A stretch of DNA of 50,660 nt from assembly GCA_002428445.1 (NCBI GenBank), contig DIWJ01000063.1, positions 1,536-52,195 of the forward strand, read 5' to 3'. Below, piece by piece: positions 26,101-35,024 of the stretch (positions within the stretch are counted from its first letter, which is position 1; the number at the start of each line of letters is the position of its first letter). Position numbers and translations under genes: made by a program. A model generated the notes under the pieces. The model did not search any database, was not told the DNA's origin, and was given only the letters and a program-made list of their open reading frames with translations. The stretch is from Syntrophaceae bacterium UBA6109 (lineage in GTDB: Bacteria > Desulfobacterota > Syntrophia > Syntrophales > UBA6109).

Positions 26101-27165
26101 GACGACAATCTTCCGGCCGGGTGCTTCATGAAAAACCCGGCGCTGTTCGCCGGCGCCCAGTCGGGCGAAGAGCGGAAGGACGGTCGCGGCCGCGTCGAGT
26201 TCCCCGCGGAGAAGTTCGCAGGTATCGCGGATCGTCTCTTCGGTCGGCATGAAGATGAGGATGTCGCCGGGTTCCTTCCCGGAGACGATTTCGCGCGCCG
26301 CACGAACCGCCGCATCGACATAAGGCACGTCGGCGTCTTCCTCGCCGTCCGATTCCGGAGGCCGGTAGAACGCCTCGACGGGATAGGTCCGGCCGGACAC
26401 CTCGATGACGGCAGCGCCGGCGAAGGCCGCCGCGAACTTTTCGACGTCGATGGTCGCCGATGCAATGAGCAGCTTCAGGTCTTTTCGCGCCGCAAGCAGG
26501 TTCTTCAGGGCCCCGAAAGCGAAATCGATGTTCAGGCTCCGTTCGTGCGCCTCGTCGATGATGATCGTATCGTAGTTGTTCAGGGAAGGGTCGGCCTGCA
26601 TCTCCATGAGCAGGATGCCGTCGGTCATGATCTTGATGAACGGTTCCCTGCCGGACCGGTCTTCGAAGCGGATCTTGTATCCGACGGAGCGCCCGACCGT
26701 CTCGCCGATTTCCTCGGCGATCCTCTGGGCGATGGTGACGGCGGCGACGCGCCGCGGTTGGGTACAGCCGACGACACCCTGGAGGCCTCTGCCCGCCTCG
26801 AGACAGAATTTCGGAATCTGCGTGGTCTTCCCCGATCCGGTTTCGCCCGTGACAATGACGACCTGATGGGAGGAAATCGCTGCGACGATATCTCTGCGCC
26901 GCGCCAGGATCGGCAGGGAAGCCGGGTAGCGGAGGCGAGGACGGGCGGCCTTCCGGGCGGCCGCTTTTTCGGCCGCTGCAAGGAAGCGGTCCGCCAGACG
27001 CTGCAGTTCGCGCAGCTTCGCGTCCGTGAGATCGGCGCCGCGGAGGTCGCGGAGAAGCCGCTGCAGCGGCGCGGACAGTGCGGCGCGGTCCCTGCGCATC
27101 AGAGAGGGGAGGGACTCGCGCATCCGGCGGATCAGATCTCTGTCGGTCGATTCCATATCCTGCAC
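23191..27165 (-). CDS. hrpA: ATP-dependent RNA helicase HrpA
   Basis: 1324 residues, the size of proteobacterial HrpA (~1300). It is a DEAH-box 3'-5' RNA helicase involved in mRNA processing and, in E. coli, in rescuing stalled ribosomes. Walker A GETGSGKTTQ (~107), DEAH in IIIDEAHERS (~203), SATI, TNIAETSITIPGI and the QRKGRCGRV motif VI are intact. The OB and DUF3418 C-terminal regions follow. The start is the GTG at 27165, with an ATG three codons later as alternative (27156). It is convergent with the DUF4384 gene and divergent from the cyclase gene. Confidence 0.95.
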   Translation of the reverse strand: MQDMESTDRDLIRRMRESLPSLMRRDRAALSAPLQRLLRDLRGADLTDAKLRELQRLADRFLAAAEKAAARKAARPRLRYPASLPILARRRDIVAAISSHQVVIVTGETGSGKTTQIPKFCLEAGRGLQGVVGCTQPRRVAAVTIAQRIAEEIGETVGRSVGYKIRFEDRSGREPFIKIMTDGILLMEMQADPSLNNYDTIIIDEAHERSLNIDFAFGALKNLLAARKDLKLLIASATIDVEKFAAAFAGAAVIEVSGRTYPVEAFYRPPESDGEEDADVPYVDAAVRAAREIVSGKEPGDILIFMPTEETIRDTCELLRGELDAAATVLPLFARLGAGEQRRVFHEAPGRKIVVATNIAETSITIPGIRYVIDSGLARISVYNARSRTTSLPIRPVSRSSADQRKGRCGRVRDGICIRLYDEKDYLSRPQYTAPEILRSNLSEAVLRMLRLGIRDVYAFPFLDPPQPRLIREALDELLELGAVSPAEGAKDQGEGPSAFRLTPRGRQMAELPVDPRISRMILEAQTLGCLDEVLVVAAALTIADPRERPLEKAKEADRMHAVFAEPGSDFLTLLNLWQKYHAARKRLRSQNALRRFCREHFLSFRRMKEWCDVHGQIREKIAAASVVPASQAGESSVDLPERISRSILSGYLSQIASRKEKNLYLAARSKTVFLHPSSVIFNRGGEWIVAAEMVETSRPFARTAANIRSDWLEEIGGDLCRYSYSEPRWDVSREQVVATERVTLFGLLIVPGRAVSYGKINPEEAGKVFIRSALMEGEIRRPPSFLEHNLALIERVRTMENKLRRRDLLSDDECIFSFYETRIPGIFDMRTLGKTIRERGGDAFLRMTEEDLLRRSPEPERLEMFPDEAHLGGGHVRFEYRFEPGAASDGVTMNIPVPSLAAIEPEKVDNLVPGLRRDKVAAMLKALPKEYRRKLQPLAETTETVLRELTDAEGPLTHRLSRFLARRFGLHIPSHIFREMKTEDRLRMHFSVVDGENRVLASGEDVRRLKEDFVADVQSRAFAAARSAWEKKDLSDWTVGDLPDSVTLKGESGWEGLAYPGLAAEGDRVDLRLFPTAAEAGASHPRGVMKLYALRFGEIVAHLKKALAIPAGWKKAAAVFGTGAIEKAIYDKVLHELFHRNIRSEKNFHEHGESVKGGILAYGQEILQLAEPVVRAYFETHELLRKLEGTHRFHRTELLFVHSLQKEKERLVPADFLLRYDRDRLQHLVRYLKALAIRSERGLANLEKDRLREEELRPFLDFLEKAAADGADEFSDEKRAACEELRWMIEEYRVSLHAQELKTAFPVSRKRLTEKMRKIEELI

Positions 27166-27328
27166 TCAAGCCCGGGGCGGCGTATACCGAATAAATAGGA
27201 GGCAACTCCCGCCGGAAAGTGGTATTTCACAAGGCAGGGTTTCTTGTCAATGAGGCCCGCGGGAAGCGGGTGATCCCGGAGCGGCGGGAAAGGGCAACGG
27301 GCGTTAGGATCCTGTGGGAGGTTTTCGC

Positions 27329-29212
27329 GTGCAGTTGAAGACGCTGCTGGAGAACAAGAAGAAGTACCTTGCGTACAATCGTTTTCGGAAAGGCATTTTC
27401 GAGGAACTCGCCCCCAGGGACAGCGAGTCGGTGCTCTACCTTCTGCCATGGATGCTGAGCGTCAATCACCCGGCCGTACCCGGATATATCGAGAAGATGC
27501 GGCGGCCGTGGAAGGTGTTCCATATCGACGCCGACCGGAATGTCATCTCGCGCGAGCCTGCGTTCAAGCGAAGGTTTGAAATCTCGTCGGAGCGGAGCCT
27601 GCTGAAGTATTCGTCATCCCCGTGCTGGATCGAGGGTCTCTACACGATCGGCAGCGTCGGGTCGATCGGCCAGACATCGCGTTCGGATTGCGATATCTGG
27701 GTGTGTGTCAATCGGTCGGAGGCCGGCAGGGAAGCGCTCGAAGATCTCAGCCGCAAGATGAATCTCATCAAGGATTGGCTGGATCAGCACGTCCGGATTC
27801 CGATTTATTTCTTTCTCAGCGATACCGAAGATATCCGGCTTTGCCGTTTCGGCATCGTGGAAGGGGAGAGTTCCGGAAGTGCCCAGAGGCAGGTCCTGAA
27901 AGAGGAATTCTACCGCACCGCCAGCATCCTCGGCGGGAAGATCCCGCTCTGGTGGCTTTGCGGCGACGAGGGATCTGAGCCCGTCGACTACGACACGTTC
28001 GCGGAGGAATTCCGCGAAGGGCGATATGCGGGCGAGTACGACCTGATCGATCTGGGGAATATCGAAACCGTCGACCGCGACGAATATTTCGGAGCGGCCC
28101 TGTGGCAATTCAACAAGGCCATGACCCATCCCCTCAAGTCGATCATCAAGATGCTGCTCCTGAAGATGCTGCTGGAATCGCCGCGGGAGGAGTTGCTCTG
28201 CCACCGCTTCCGCCGCACCGTTCTGGAATGCCCGGACGGCCAGTTTCTGGACCCGGCGACGTTCACGCTGCAGGCGATGCTGGAATACTATCGGAATCTG
28301 CCGGAAAAAACGTTCGCGTTCATTCAGGAATGCTTCTATCTGCGCTACGATATCAATCTGTGGTCGAAAAAGATCACCATCCGGGAAAAACTGACCCGGG
28401 ATATCTTCAAGCAATACGGCATGACCCGGGAAACCATCACCCGGCTCAATTCATTCGCCTCCTGGAATTTCCAGGAACAGTCCGGATTCGGCGACCACGT
28501 CTTCGAGCTCCTGAAGAAGATTTATCGGGACATCGCCGGGATGGAAAGAGGCGTCAAGGGCAGTATCGCGCCGGAAGACCTGCGCGTGATGGGAGGAAAG
28601 CTTTCCGCCTGTCTGGAAAAGAAGAACTCGAAGGTGCCGATCATCCACAGGCCGCTGGACAGTACGATCAAGCCGACTCTGGTCTTCAAAACGGTCGGAA
28701 AAGTATGGTATATACATGCCGCAGGAGATGCGGCCGCGCCGATTGTCGAGAGTCCGGATATTGTTTACTGCATCGCCCACGTTGTCTGGAATGATCTGTT
28801 TGCTCCGACCGAGGTCCGGATGTTGCCGAATGCAACCTCCGTCACCCTTCAGGAAATCGTCAACCTCGGCAGGAAGATGCGGGACTTCTTCGGGATCAGC
28901 GATATCGCGGCCGTGCCATTTCCGAACTACCTCGAGGACGAGCGGATAGAGAAGGCGCTGATCGTCGTGAATTTTGAGACGACGTTGCACGTGAGGGAAA
29001 TTCGCGATCTCCGGCTCGTCTCCAGGAACAGCTGGGGAGAACTGTTCGTGAAGCGATGGGCTTCCCCGGAGGCGCTCAAGGCATTTCTTGACAGCGCTTC
29101 GGAAACCTCGCAGCCGATGGAGGTTCAGTATTACGTGCAACGCAGCAGTTTCCTGTACGAGAAGCTGATCGACAGGGCAAAGCGGACGGCAACGACGAGA
29201 TTCCTATCCTGA
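27329..29212 (+). CDS. cyaA: Class I adenylate cyclase (short form)
   Basis: 627 residues. The catalytic core matches the enterobacterial class I family. GLYTIGSVGSIGQTSRSDCD is followed directly by IWVC; this GS...DxD nucleotidyltransferase-type site lies near residue 108. Further matches are EEFYRTASILGGKIPLWWL, DEYFGAALWQFNKAM and RDLRLVSRNSWGELFVKRW. It stops where E. coli CyaA (848 aa) continues into its glucose-responsive C-terminal domain, so PTS control of the E. coli kind is unlikely. The GTG start is preceded by GGGAGGT. It is 25 nt upstream of the GH57-GT5 gene. Confidence 0.88.
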   Translation: MQLKTLLENKKKYLAYNRFRKGIFEELAPRDSESVLYLLPWMLSVNHPAVPGYIEKMRRPWKVFHIDADRNVISREPAFKRRFEISSERSLLKYSSSPCWIEGLYTIGSVGSIGQTSRSDCDIWVCVNRSEAGREALEDLSRKMNLIKDWLDQHVRIPIYFFLSDTEDIRLCRFGIVEGESSGSAQRQVLKEEFYRTASILGGKIPLWWLCGDEGSEPVDYDTFAEEFREGRYAGEYDLIDLGNIETVDRDEYFGAALWQFNKAMTHPLKSIIKMLLLKMLLESPREELLCHRFRRTVLECPDGQFLDPATFTLQAMLEYYRNLPEKTFAFIQECFYLRYDINLWSKKITIREKLTRDIFKQYGMTRETITRLNSFASWNFQEQSGFGDHVFELLKKIYRDIAGMERGVKGSIAPEDLRVMGGKLSACLEKKNSKVPIIHRPLDSTIKPTLVFKTVGKVWYIHAAGDAAAPIVESPDIVYCIAHVVWNDLFAPTEVRMLPNATSVTLQEIVNLGRKMRDFFGISDIAAVPFPNYLEDERIEKALIVVNFETTLHVREIRDLRLVSRNSWGELFVKRWASPEALKAFLDSASETSQPMEVQYYVQRSSFLYEKLIDRAKRTATTRFLS

Positions 29213-29237
29213 GTTCCTGATCGGTGAGGACCTGCGC

Positions 29238-31940
29238 ATGCCGCTTGTCACACTCTATTTTCAACTTCACCAGCCGTTCCGGCTTCATCCGGACCGCGAC
29301 AAGTTCCTGTGGGAACGCAGGAATCGTCAGATCTTCCTGAAGGTCGCCGAAAAGTGTTACCTGCCGGCGACCCGGATGTTCGCCGAACTGGTTGCCAAGC
29401 ATCCCGACTTCAAGGTGACATTCAGCCTCTCCGGGACTTTTCTGGAGCAGGCGGAACTCTACCGGCCCGAGGTCGTCAAGGCCCTGCAGGAACTGCTCGA
29501 CGCGGGCAAGGAGCGGCGGCAGGTCGAACTCCTCGATGAAACCTACTACCACTCGCTGACGAGCCTCTTCGAAGACCCCAGGAAACAGGAATTCCGCGAC
29601 CAGGTGTCGCTGCACCGCGAAAGGATGCGGAAGGTGTTCGGCGTTTTCCCGACATCGTTTCGGAACACGGAACTCATGTACAACAACCGGATCGCGGAAG
29701 TCGTGGCGGACATGGGGTATCTCTCCGTCCTGTGCGAGAAGAGAGACGACATGTTCACGAAGCGGGCGCAGTCGATTTCCCCGAACGCCGTCTTCCGCGC
29801 CAAGGGCACCAACCTGATCGTCATCCCGCGCAACCGTGACCTTAGCGACGATATCGCCTTCCGCTTCCCGCATCAGCGAGTCAGCCCGGAAACCTATGCA
29901 AAAAATATCGCCAAGATCGACGGCGAAGCGGTGCTGCTCGGATACGACTACGAGCACATCGGGGAACATATCTGGGAAGAAAAGGGGATCTTTGATTTCT
30001 GGAGGGGACTGCCGGAAGCGCTCGCACGGCATGAGGCCATCGTCATGGCCAACCCCAGCGAGGTGGCGCAGAAATTCCGGGACGCCGATTGCCCGATTCT
30101 CGATATCCACGACCTCTCCACCTCGTCCTGGGCGGACGCGGGAAGGGACACCTTCGGCTGGCTGGGCAACGACACGCAGCACGAGCTGTTCAAAGACATC
30201 GAGGCCATGGAATTCGACGCGAGAGTGGCCGCGGAAGAGCTCCGTACGAAGTGGCGCCACCTGACGACCTCCGATCACATCTACTTCCTGCACGAAAGTA
30301 TCGGCGAAGACCATGCCGTGCATTCGTATTTCAACCCTTATGGCGGTTCCATCGTGAGAGCCGCGCAGCTCCTGACGCGGAAGATCGATTACCTGCAGAT
30401 GACCTTCAAGCGTTTTGAGATTCTCAAACGCAAGGAGAAAACCGCCGTCATGATCGTGACGCCGGAAACCGGAAAACTTCCCGCGGAAATGGGCGATCTG
30501 GCGCGGTACATTTCCGGGAAAAGCGGCGGGCAGGGAGAAGTGGTCTCCGCCCTCTGCGAAGGGCTGATCGACAGGGGGATCGAAGTGCATCTGGCGACGC
30601 TGAATCTGAAACGGAGATTCCGCCAGGAATGCAACCTGGACGAGTGCGAATGGCGCGAGCTGCGCTACAAGACGACGTCGGAAAGAATCCATCTCGTCAG
30701 TTCCGCTATTTTTGCGGAGAACCTCAGCGCCTATGACGGCGACTGCCTTCTCACCGCCGCGGAGTTCCAGAAAACGATGGTCAACAACATCATCAAGGAC
30801 GTGCGGGCGGGGCACGGGGGAAAGCTGATTCTCCACAGCCATGACTGGATGGCGGGCGGGGTGATCACGGCCTATGCGAAAAACACGGATCTTCCGGTCC
30901 TGCACACGGTGCACAACGTCTTCACGGCCCACCTGCCGCTGGATCTGATGATGGGCGTCGATCTGCGGAGCATGGAGAACCAACTGTATTTTTCATGGGC
31001 GTACGGGAAGAAGTGCATGGACTGTCAGGCGACGGCCATCAAGAATGCGACGATCATCAACTTCGTCGGACATCGCTTTCTCAAGGAGGTTGTCGACGAT
31101 TTTTACCTGGATCGGCCCATCATTCCACCCAGCGTGCGCAAGGAAGTGAAGATCAAGTACTATCACAATGCCGCCAGATCGATCATCAATGCGCCGGCCT
31201 CGAGCATGTACCCGGAGCACTGCGAACATCTCGTGAAACGATACGGGCCGGGGGATGAGGTGATCCGGTCCAAGCGGGAGAATCTCGTCGAATTCCAGAA
31301 GCGGACCGGTCTTGCCGCCAACCCGGAGGCGATTCTTTTCTTCTGGCCGTCCCGCCTCGATCCCCTCCAGAAGGGCGTCCATCTGATCGAGGAGGTGCTG
31401 CCGAGGTTTGTCGCCATGCATCCGGACGTTCAGGTCGCCATTGTCGGCAACGGTGTCGGACAGGACCGGAGGCACATCGACATTCTCGGAGGCATCGCCT
31501 TCGGCTCCGGGGGGCGGATTACCTACCAGCGCTTCGAAGAAAGCCTGGCCATGCTCGCTTATGCCGCGGCGGCCGACGTTTTCGGCGCATCGCTGTACGA
31601 GCCCTGCGGCCAGATCGACCAGGTGGGAAACCTCTTCGGAGCAACGGCCACAAACCGCGACACGGGCGGATACCACGACAAGATCGTGGAACTGCGGCTC
31701 AAGAGTGAAGGAGCGCCCCAGGATGTCGGCAACGGGTTTCTCTTCCGGGACTACGATGCGGGGGGATTGTGGTATGCCCTGGAAAAGAGCATCCGTTTCC
31801 ACCGCAAGCCGCCGGAAATCAAGGAACCGCAGCTTCAACGCATCATGCGGGAAGCCAGGCAGAAGTACGACCTGTCCGGTATGATTGCGGAGTACATTCA
31901 CCTGTATGAATTGCTGAACGGGGGCAGGCCGCTGGTGTGA
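29238..31940 (+). CDS. GH57 alpha-glucanase fused to GT5 glycogen-synthase-like domain
   Basis: 900 residues. Residues 1-400 are a GH57 domain: HQPFR at ~11, the nucleophile region FRNTELMYN (~140) and the YDYEHIGEH acid/base region (~235). From ~410 is a GT5-type GT-B domain: KSGGQGEVV (ADP/UDP-glucose loop, ~427), LHSHDWMAGG (~532), TVHNVF, FFWPSRLDPLQKGVHL and SLYEPCGQIDQ (~787, in place of EPCGLTQ). A single protein able to trim and extend alpha-1,4-glucan is inferred. GH57-GT5 arrangements are known in anaerobes. Its link to the cyclase suggests a carbon-storage unit. Confidence 0.88.
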   Translation: MPLVTLYFQLHQPFRLHPDRDKFLWERRNRQIFLKVAEKCYLPATRMFAELVAKHPDFKVTFSLSGTFLEQAELYRPEVVKALQELLDAGKERRQVELLDETYYHSLTSLFEDPRKQEFRDQVSLHRERMRKVFGVFPTSFRNTELMYNNRIAEVVADMGYLSVLCEKRDDMFTKRAQSISPNAVFRAKGTNLIVIPRNRDLSDDIAFRFPHQRVSPETYAKNIAKIDGEAVLLGYDYEHIGEHIWEEKGIFDFWRGLPEALARHEAIVMANPSEVAQKFRDADCPILDIHDLSTSSWADAGRDTFGWLGNDTQHELFKDIEAMEFDARVAAEELRTKWRHLTTSDHIYFLHESIGEDHAVHSYFNPYGGSIVRAAQLLTRKIDYLQMTFKRFEILKRKEKTAVMIVTPETGKLPAEMGDLARYISGKSGGQGEVVSALCEGLIDRGIEVHLATLNLKRRFRQECNLDECEWRELRYKTTSERIHLVSSAIFAENLSAYDGDCLLTAAEFQKTMVNNIIKDVRAGHGGKLILHSHDWMAGGVITAYAKNTDLPVLHTVHNVFTAHLPLDLMMGVDLRSMENQLYFSWAYGKKCMDCQATAIKNATIINFVGHRFLKEVVDDFYLDRPIIPPSVRKEVKIKYYHNAARSIINAPASSMYPEHCEHLVKRYGPGDEVIRSKRENLVEFQKRTGLAANPEAILFFWPSRLDPLQKGVHLIEEVLPRFVAMHPDVQVAIVGNGVGQDRRHIDILGGIAFGSGGRITYQRFEESLAMLAYAAAADVFGASLYEPCGQIDQVGNLFGATATNRDTGGYHDKIVELRLKSEGAPQDVGNGFLFRDYDAGGLWYALEKSIRFHRKPPEIKEPQLQRIMREARQKYDLSGMIAEYIHLYELLNGGRPLV

Positions 31941-32007
31941 TCACCCGGGCCGGGTCATGGCCTGCCGGCGACGGCGGATTGCCCGGGACGTCGTTTCCCG
32001 GCAGCCG

Positions 32008-33357
32008 TCAGACGGAAGAATTTCCTGCGATTATCCTCGCGATCTTCCTGACCTCCTCCATGGCCGCATCCACGTCGATTGTCAGAAGCCTGCGGTCCCT
32101 CATGACAATCCTGCCGTTGATCACCGAATCCGACACATCGGCCCCGGTCGCAGCATACACGAGATGTGAATAGGGATTGTACATCGGCGTGAGGTGCGGC
32201 TTCTGCAGGTCGAGAAGGATGAGATCGGCCGATTTGCCGGGTTCGATCGATCCGATCGCGGCGTCCAGTCTCAGCGCCCGGGCCCCGCCGAGCGTGGCCA
32301 TGACGGTCACGACCGTGGCGTCCATGACGGTGGGATTCTCTTCCTTCAACTTGTGGTAGCGGGCGGCCGCGGACATCTCTCCGAAGAGATCGAGATTGTT
32401 GTTGCTTGCCGCACCGTCCGTTCCGAGGCCGACGTCCAGACCGTGCAGGAGCAGTGCCGGGACCGGCGCCATGCCGGCGGCGAGTTTCATATTGCTTTCC
32501 GGGTTGTGCGAGATCTTCACGGCGCATTCCGTGAGGATGTCGATTTCTTCGGAATCGATCCAGTTGCAGTGAACGGCAAGTGTGCGGTCGTCCAGCACAC
32601 CGAGCTTCTGAAGGTAGCGTACGGGGGTCGTGCCGTAGCGGGAGCGGATTTCCTCGACCTCGTCTCTCGTCTCGGCCAGGTGGATCATGAAGAGCGCGTT
32701 TCCCTCGCGGGCGATCTTCTTGATGGCCTGCAGGGTCTCGCCGCGGCAGGTGTAAGCGGCGTGGCAGGCGAGCGCCGGAACAATCAGCGGGGAAGGCTCG
32801 CGCCACTTGTCCAGGAAACCTTGCGCGACCTTCATCTGCGCCGCCAGGTTGCCGCCCTCCACCGGGCCGGCGTCGAGGAATCCCTGACAGGGGACGAGCC
32901 GGAAGCCGGAAGCAATGGCGGCGCGGGCAACGCTGCTTTCGTAGAAGTAGGCATCGCAGCAGGTCGTCGTGCCCGAGAGGATCATCTCGGCGATGGCGAG
33001 GATGGACCCGGCGTACGCCATCTCCCGGTTGACGTGTTTCGCTTCGGCGGGAAAGATATGGTCGCGAAGCCAGGTCATGAGCGGTAGATCGTCGGCCATT
33101 CCGCGGAAACACACCATAGGAAGATGTGCGTGGGTGTTGACCAGGCCGGGCAGGATCAGGTGGCCGTCGGCGGAGAGCGTCTCTTTCGGACGGTACTGAC
33201 GCTCCGTCTGCGGATCCCAGGGCGCAACATGGACGATCTTTCCCTTGTCAACGATCAGAAGCGGATTCTCGACGATGCCGTCCCGAAGGGACATCGTCAG
33301 CGCCGTTCCTCCGCGGATGAGGAGATCGACTTCGCGAACGGCCGGTACTACGTTCAT
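32008..33357 (-). CDS. mtaD: Amidohydrolase, MTA/SAH deaminase family
   Basis: 449 residues. LVNTHAHLPMVCFRGMADDLPLMTW, HLAETRDEV, CNWIDSEEI and GTDGAASNNNLDLFGE give the metal-binding HxH, His, His and Asp set of the 5-methylthioadenosine/S-adenosylhomocysteine deaminase family (MtaD, TrzN/AtzA relatives). Specificity inside this family cannot be read from sequence alone, so the symbol is provisional. The ATG overlaps the stop of the upstream paralogue by 4 nt, with AAGGAG ahead. Confidence 0.85.
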   Translation of the reverse strand: MNVVPAVREVDLLIRGGTALTMSLRDGIVENPLLIVDKGKIVHVAPWDPQTERQYRPKETLSADGHLILPGLVNTHAHLPMVCFRGMADDLPLMTWLRDHIFPAEAKHVNREMAYAGSILAIAEMILSGTTTCCDAYFYESSVARAAIASGFRLVPCQGFLDAGPVEGGNLAAQMKVAQGFLDKWREPSPLIVPALACHAAYTCRGETLQAIKKIAREGNALFMIHLAETRDEVEEIRSRYGTTPVRYLQKLGVLDDRTLAVHCNWIDSEEIDILTECAVKISHNPESNMKLAAGMAPVPALLLHGLDVGLGTDGAASNNNLDLFGEMSAAARYHKLKEENPTVMDATVVTVMATLGGARALRLDAAIGSIEPGKSADLILLDLQKPHLTPMYNPYSHLVYAATGADVSDSVINGRIVMRDRRLLTIDVDAAMEEVRKIARIIAGNSSV

Positions 33358-34679
33358 GTGGAAAGACTCCTTTTTACGCGAAGGGCAATTGCGGAGACCC
33401 TTCGCATCGCTTCCGCTTCGTCGAAGGTGAGGATACGGCGATTCTTCATCACGATCCTGCCGTTGATGATCGCCGTTTCCACATCCGCTCCGGAAGCCGC
33501 ATAGACCATCTGGGAATAGGCATTGTAAAGCGGTGTCAGGTGGGGCTTGTTGAGGTTCACGACAATGACATCCGCCTTCATTCCCTTCTGCAGGCGTCCC
33601 ACTTGTTCCTCCATTCCGAGGACTCTGGCCCCCTGGCAGGTGGCCATTCTCAGGACGGTGCGTGCGGACATGAGGGTGGGATCCAGCCGCTCGATTTTTT
33701 CGAGCTTTGCGGCCGAATCCATTTCACCGAACATGTCGAGGTTGTTGTTGCTGGCGCACCCGTCCGTTCCGAGGCCGACCGGGATGCCCGCCTCGATCAT
33801 CTTCGACACCGGTGCGCAGCCGGAGGCAAGCTTCATGTTGCTCTCGGGGACATGGACGGCGCCGCAGCCCGCGTCGGCCAGCATTCCAATGTCCTCCTCG
33901 TCGAGGCACACGCAATGGAAGGCAAAGAAGCGGTCCGTCAGAAAACCGATGTCCCTCAGAAAAGTGACGGCTTTCTTCCCGAATTTTGCCTGGAGCTGCC
34001 GCGTTTCCTGGCGGTTTTCCAGCAGGTGGACGGCGTACCGGAGGCCGTAGCGGTCGGCAAGCCCTTTTGCACGGAGGAGGAGCTCCTCGGAGCAGGTGTA
34101 GAGGGCATGCGGCTCAACCATGATCCGAATGAGGGGATGATCCGACCATTTACGGATCAGCCGTTCCGTGTAGACCAGCCCTTCATCCGGCGTCTTGAAG
34201 TTGGGCGAAGGGAAGTCGAAGAGAACCTCGCCCAGGATGGATCGCATGCCCGCGTCGCGGCAGGCGCCGGCGGTCTCGTCCTCGAAGATATACATGTCGG
34301 CGAAGGTGGTGGTGCCGGAGCGGATCATCTCCGCGCAGGCAAGGAGCGTTCCCCAGTAGGCGAGTTCAGGATCGACGTTCTTTGCTTCGGCGGGGAAAAT
34401 GTAGTTGTTGAGCCACTCCATGAGATCCATGTCGTCCGCGATGCCGCGGAAGCAGGTCATGGCGGCGTGCGTGTGGGCATTGACGAGTCCCGGCATGACG
34501 AGACAACCCCGGGCGTCGAGAACCTCCGGGGCGTGCCATCGCTGTTCGAGGAGGCTGCGACGGCCGATATCGGCGATGACATCGCCGGAAATCGCCAAGG
34601 CGCCGTCTTCGATGACGGTATCCCGGTCATCGAGAGTCAGGGTCAAGCCGCCGGAAACAAGCAAATCGGCATCGGCCAT
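33354..34679 (-). CDS. Amidohydrolase paralogue, MTA/SAH deaminase family
   Basis: 441 residues. It has the same motif set as its neighbour (NAHTHAAMTCFRGIADDMDLMEW, GTDGCASNNNLDMFGE), clearly paralogous across the full length. In place of the HAAYTC substrate loop it has HALYTC, and HLLENRQET replaces HLAETRDEV. Tandem retention suggests that the two act on different aminopurine or nucleoside substrates. GGAGGA precedes the ATG. Confidence 0.85.
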   Translation of the reverse strand: MADADLLVSGGLTLTLDDRDTVIEDGALAISGDVIADIGRRSLLEQRWHAPEVLDARGCLVMPGLVNAHTHAAMTCFRGIADDMDLMEWLNNYIFPAEAKNVDPELAYWGTLLACAEMIRSGTTTFADMYIFEDETAGACRDAGMRSILGEVLFDFPSPNFKTPDEGLVYTERLIRKWSDHPLIRIMVEPHALYTCSEELLLRAKGLADRYGLRYAVHLLENRQETRQLQAKFGKKAVTFLRDIGFLTDRFFAFHCVCLDEEDIGMLADAGCGAVHVPESNMKLASGCAPVSKMIEAGIPVGLGTDGCASNNNLDMFGEMDSAAKLEKIERLDPTLMSARTVLRMATCQGARVLGMEEQVGRLQKGMKADVIVVNLNKPHLTPLYNAYSQMVYAASGADVETAIINGRIVMKNRRILTFDEAEAMRRVSAIALRVKRSLST

Positions 34680-34742
34680 GGGCTGAGTGTCCTCCGTGGG
34701 ACGGTTGATTTCGGCGGCCTCTTATATCATCGAACGCCAAGC

Positions 34743-34771
34743 TTGACACCATTTTTTTGAAATACTATAGG
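34743..34771 (+). promoter_or_regulatory. Promoter of tRNA-Leu
   Basis: TTGACA, 17 nt (T-rich), TATAGG. A consensus -35 and near-consensus -10 place the start about 15 nt before the tRNA 5' end. Confidence 0.75.
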
Positions 34772-34791
34772 GTTGCAAATTTGTTGTGGCG

Positions 34792-34879
34792 GCCTGGGTG
34801 GCGGAATTGGTAGACGCAAGGGACTTAAAATCCCTCGATGCCCAGCATCATGCGGGTTCAAGTCCCGCCCTAGGCACCA
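34792..34879 (+). tRNA. tRNA-Leu (TAA), CCA encoded; attachment site of the element
   Basis: Acceptor GCCTGGG pairs with CCTAGGC (one G-T). The D-arm has GGAATTGGTAGACGC, the anticodon stem AGGGA/TCCCT encloses CTTAAAA (anticodon TAA), a long class II variable arm follows, and the T-arm is GCGGG-TTCAAGT-CCCGC with CCA encoded. It is a complete, foldable gene. Its anticodon-region sequence recurs 9.7 kb to the right, so the 3' half was probably supplied by the integrated element. Confidence 0.95.
34820..34837 (+). repeat. Left 18-bp att core in the anticodon arm of tRNA-Leu
   Basis: GGGACTTAAAATCCCTCG is repeated without mismatch at 44494-44511. The flanks differ (CAA and ATG on the left, TCT and GTC on the right), which defines the identity block. 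It spans the anticodon stem-loop, a crossover location favoured by tyrosine integrases. Confidence 0.85.
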
Positions 34880-34950
34880 GCAAATACAATGTGTTGCATA
34901 GACTTGCTGGTGTAATTCCGTTGTTATCGGATCTGTCAAATGTTTGCGCT

Positions 34951-34968
34951 CTCCCCATTCTCTCCCCA
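34951..34968 (+). promoter_or_regulatory. Left integrase arm-type sites (CTCCCCA x2)
   Basis: Two CTCCCCA motifs start 11 bp apart, about 115 bp inside the left core. The same pair with the same 11-bp spacing and orientation lies near the right end. One helical turn between repeats and placement at both ends fits arm-type binding sites for the element's integrase. Confidence 0.5.
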
Positions 34969-34979
34969 TTATTGACGCC

Positions 34980-35014
34980 AAGAAAAGGCGGGTCTCAGCG
35001 ATCCGCCTTTTCTT
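34980..35014 (-). terminator. Intrinsic terminator, end of the element's minus-strand unit
   Basis: A perfect 12-bp stem AAGAAAAGGCGG/CCGCCTTTTCTT with an 11-nt loop. The T-rich stem arm serves as terminator on either strand. It lies 10 nt beyond the stop of the last minus-strand gene. Confidence 0.75.
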
Positions 35015-35024
35015 GCTGCTTCCG

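Noticed and set aside
25687..27198. Plus-strand frame of 503 codons opposite hrpA
   Set aside because: Shadow of the helicase gene; its composition mirrors it and no family motif is visible.
29076..30983. Minus-strand frame of 635 codons opposite the GH57-GT5 gene
   Set aside because: Antisense of conserved GH57 motifs; no start signal and no domain resemblance.
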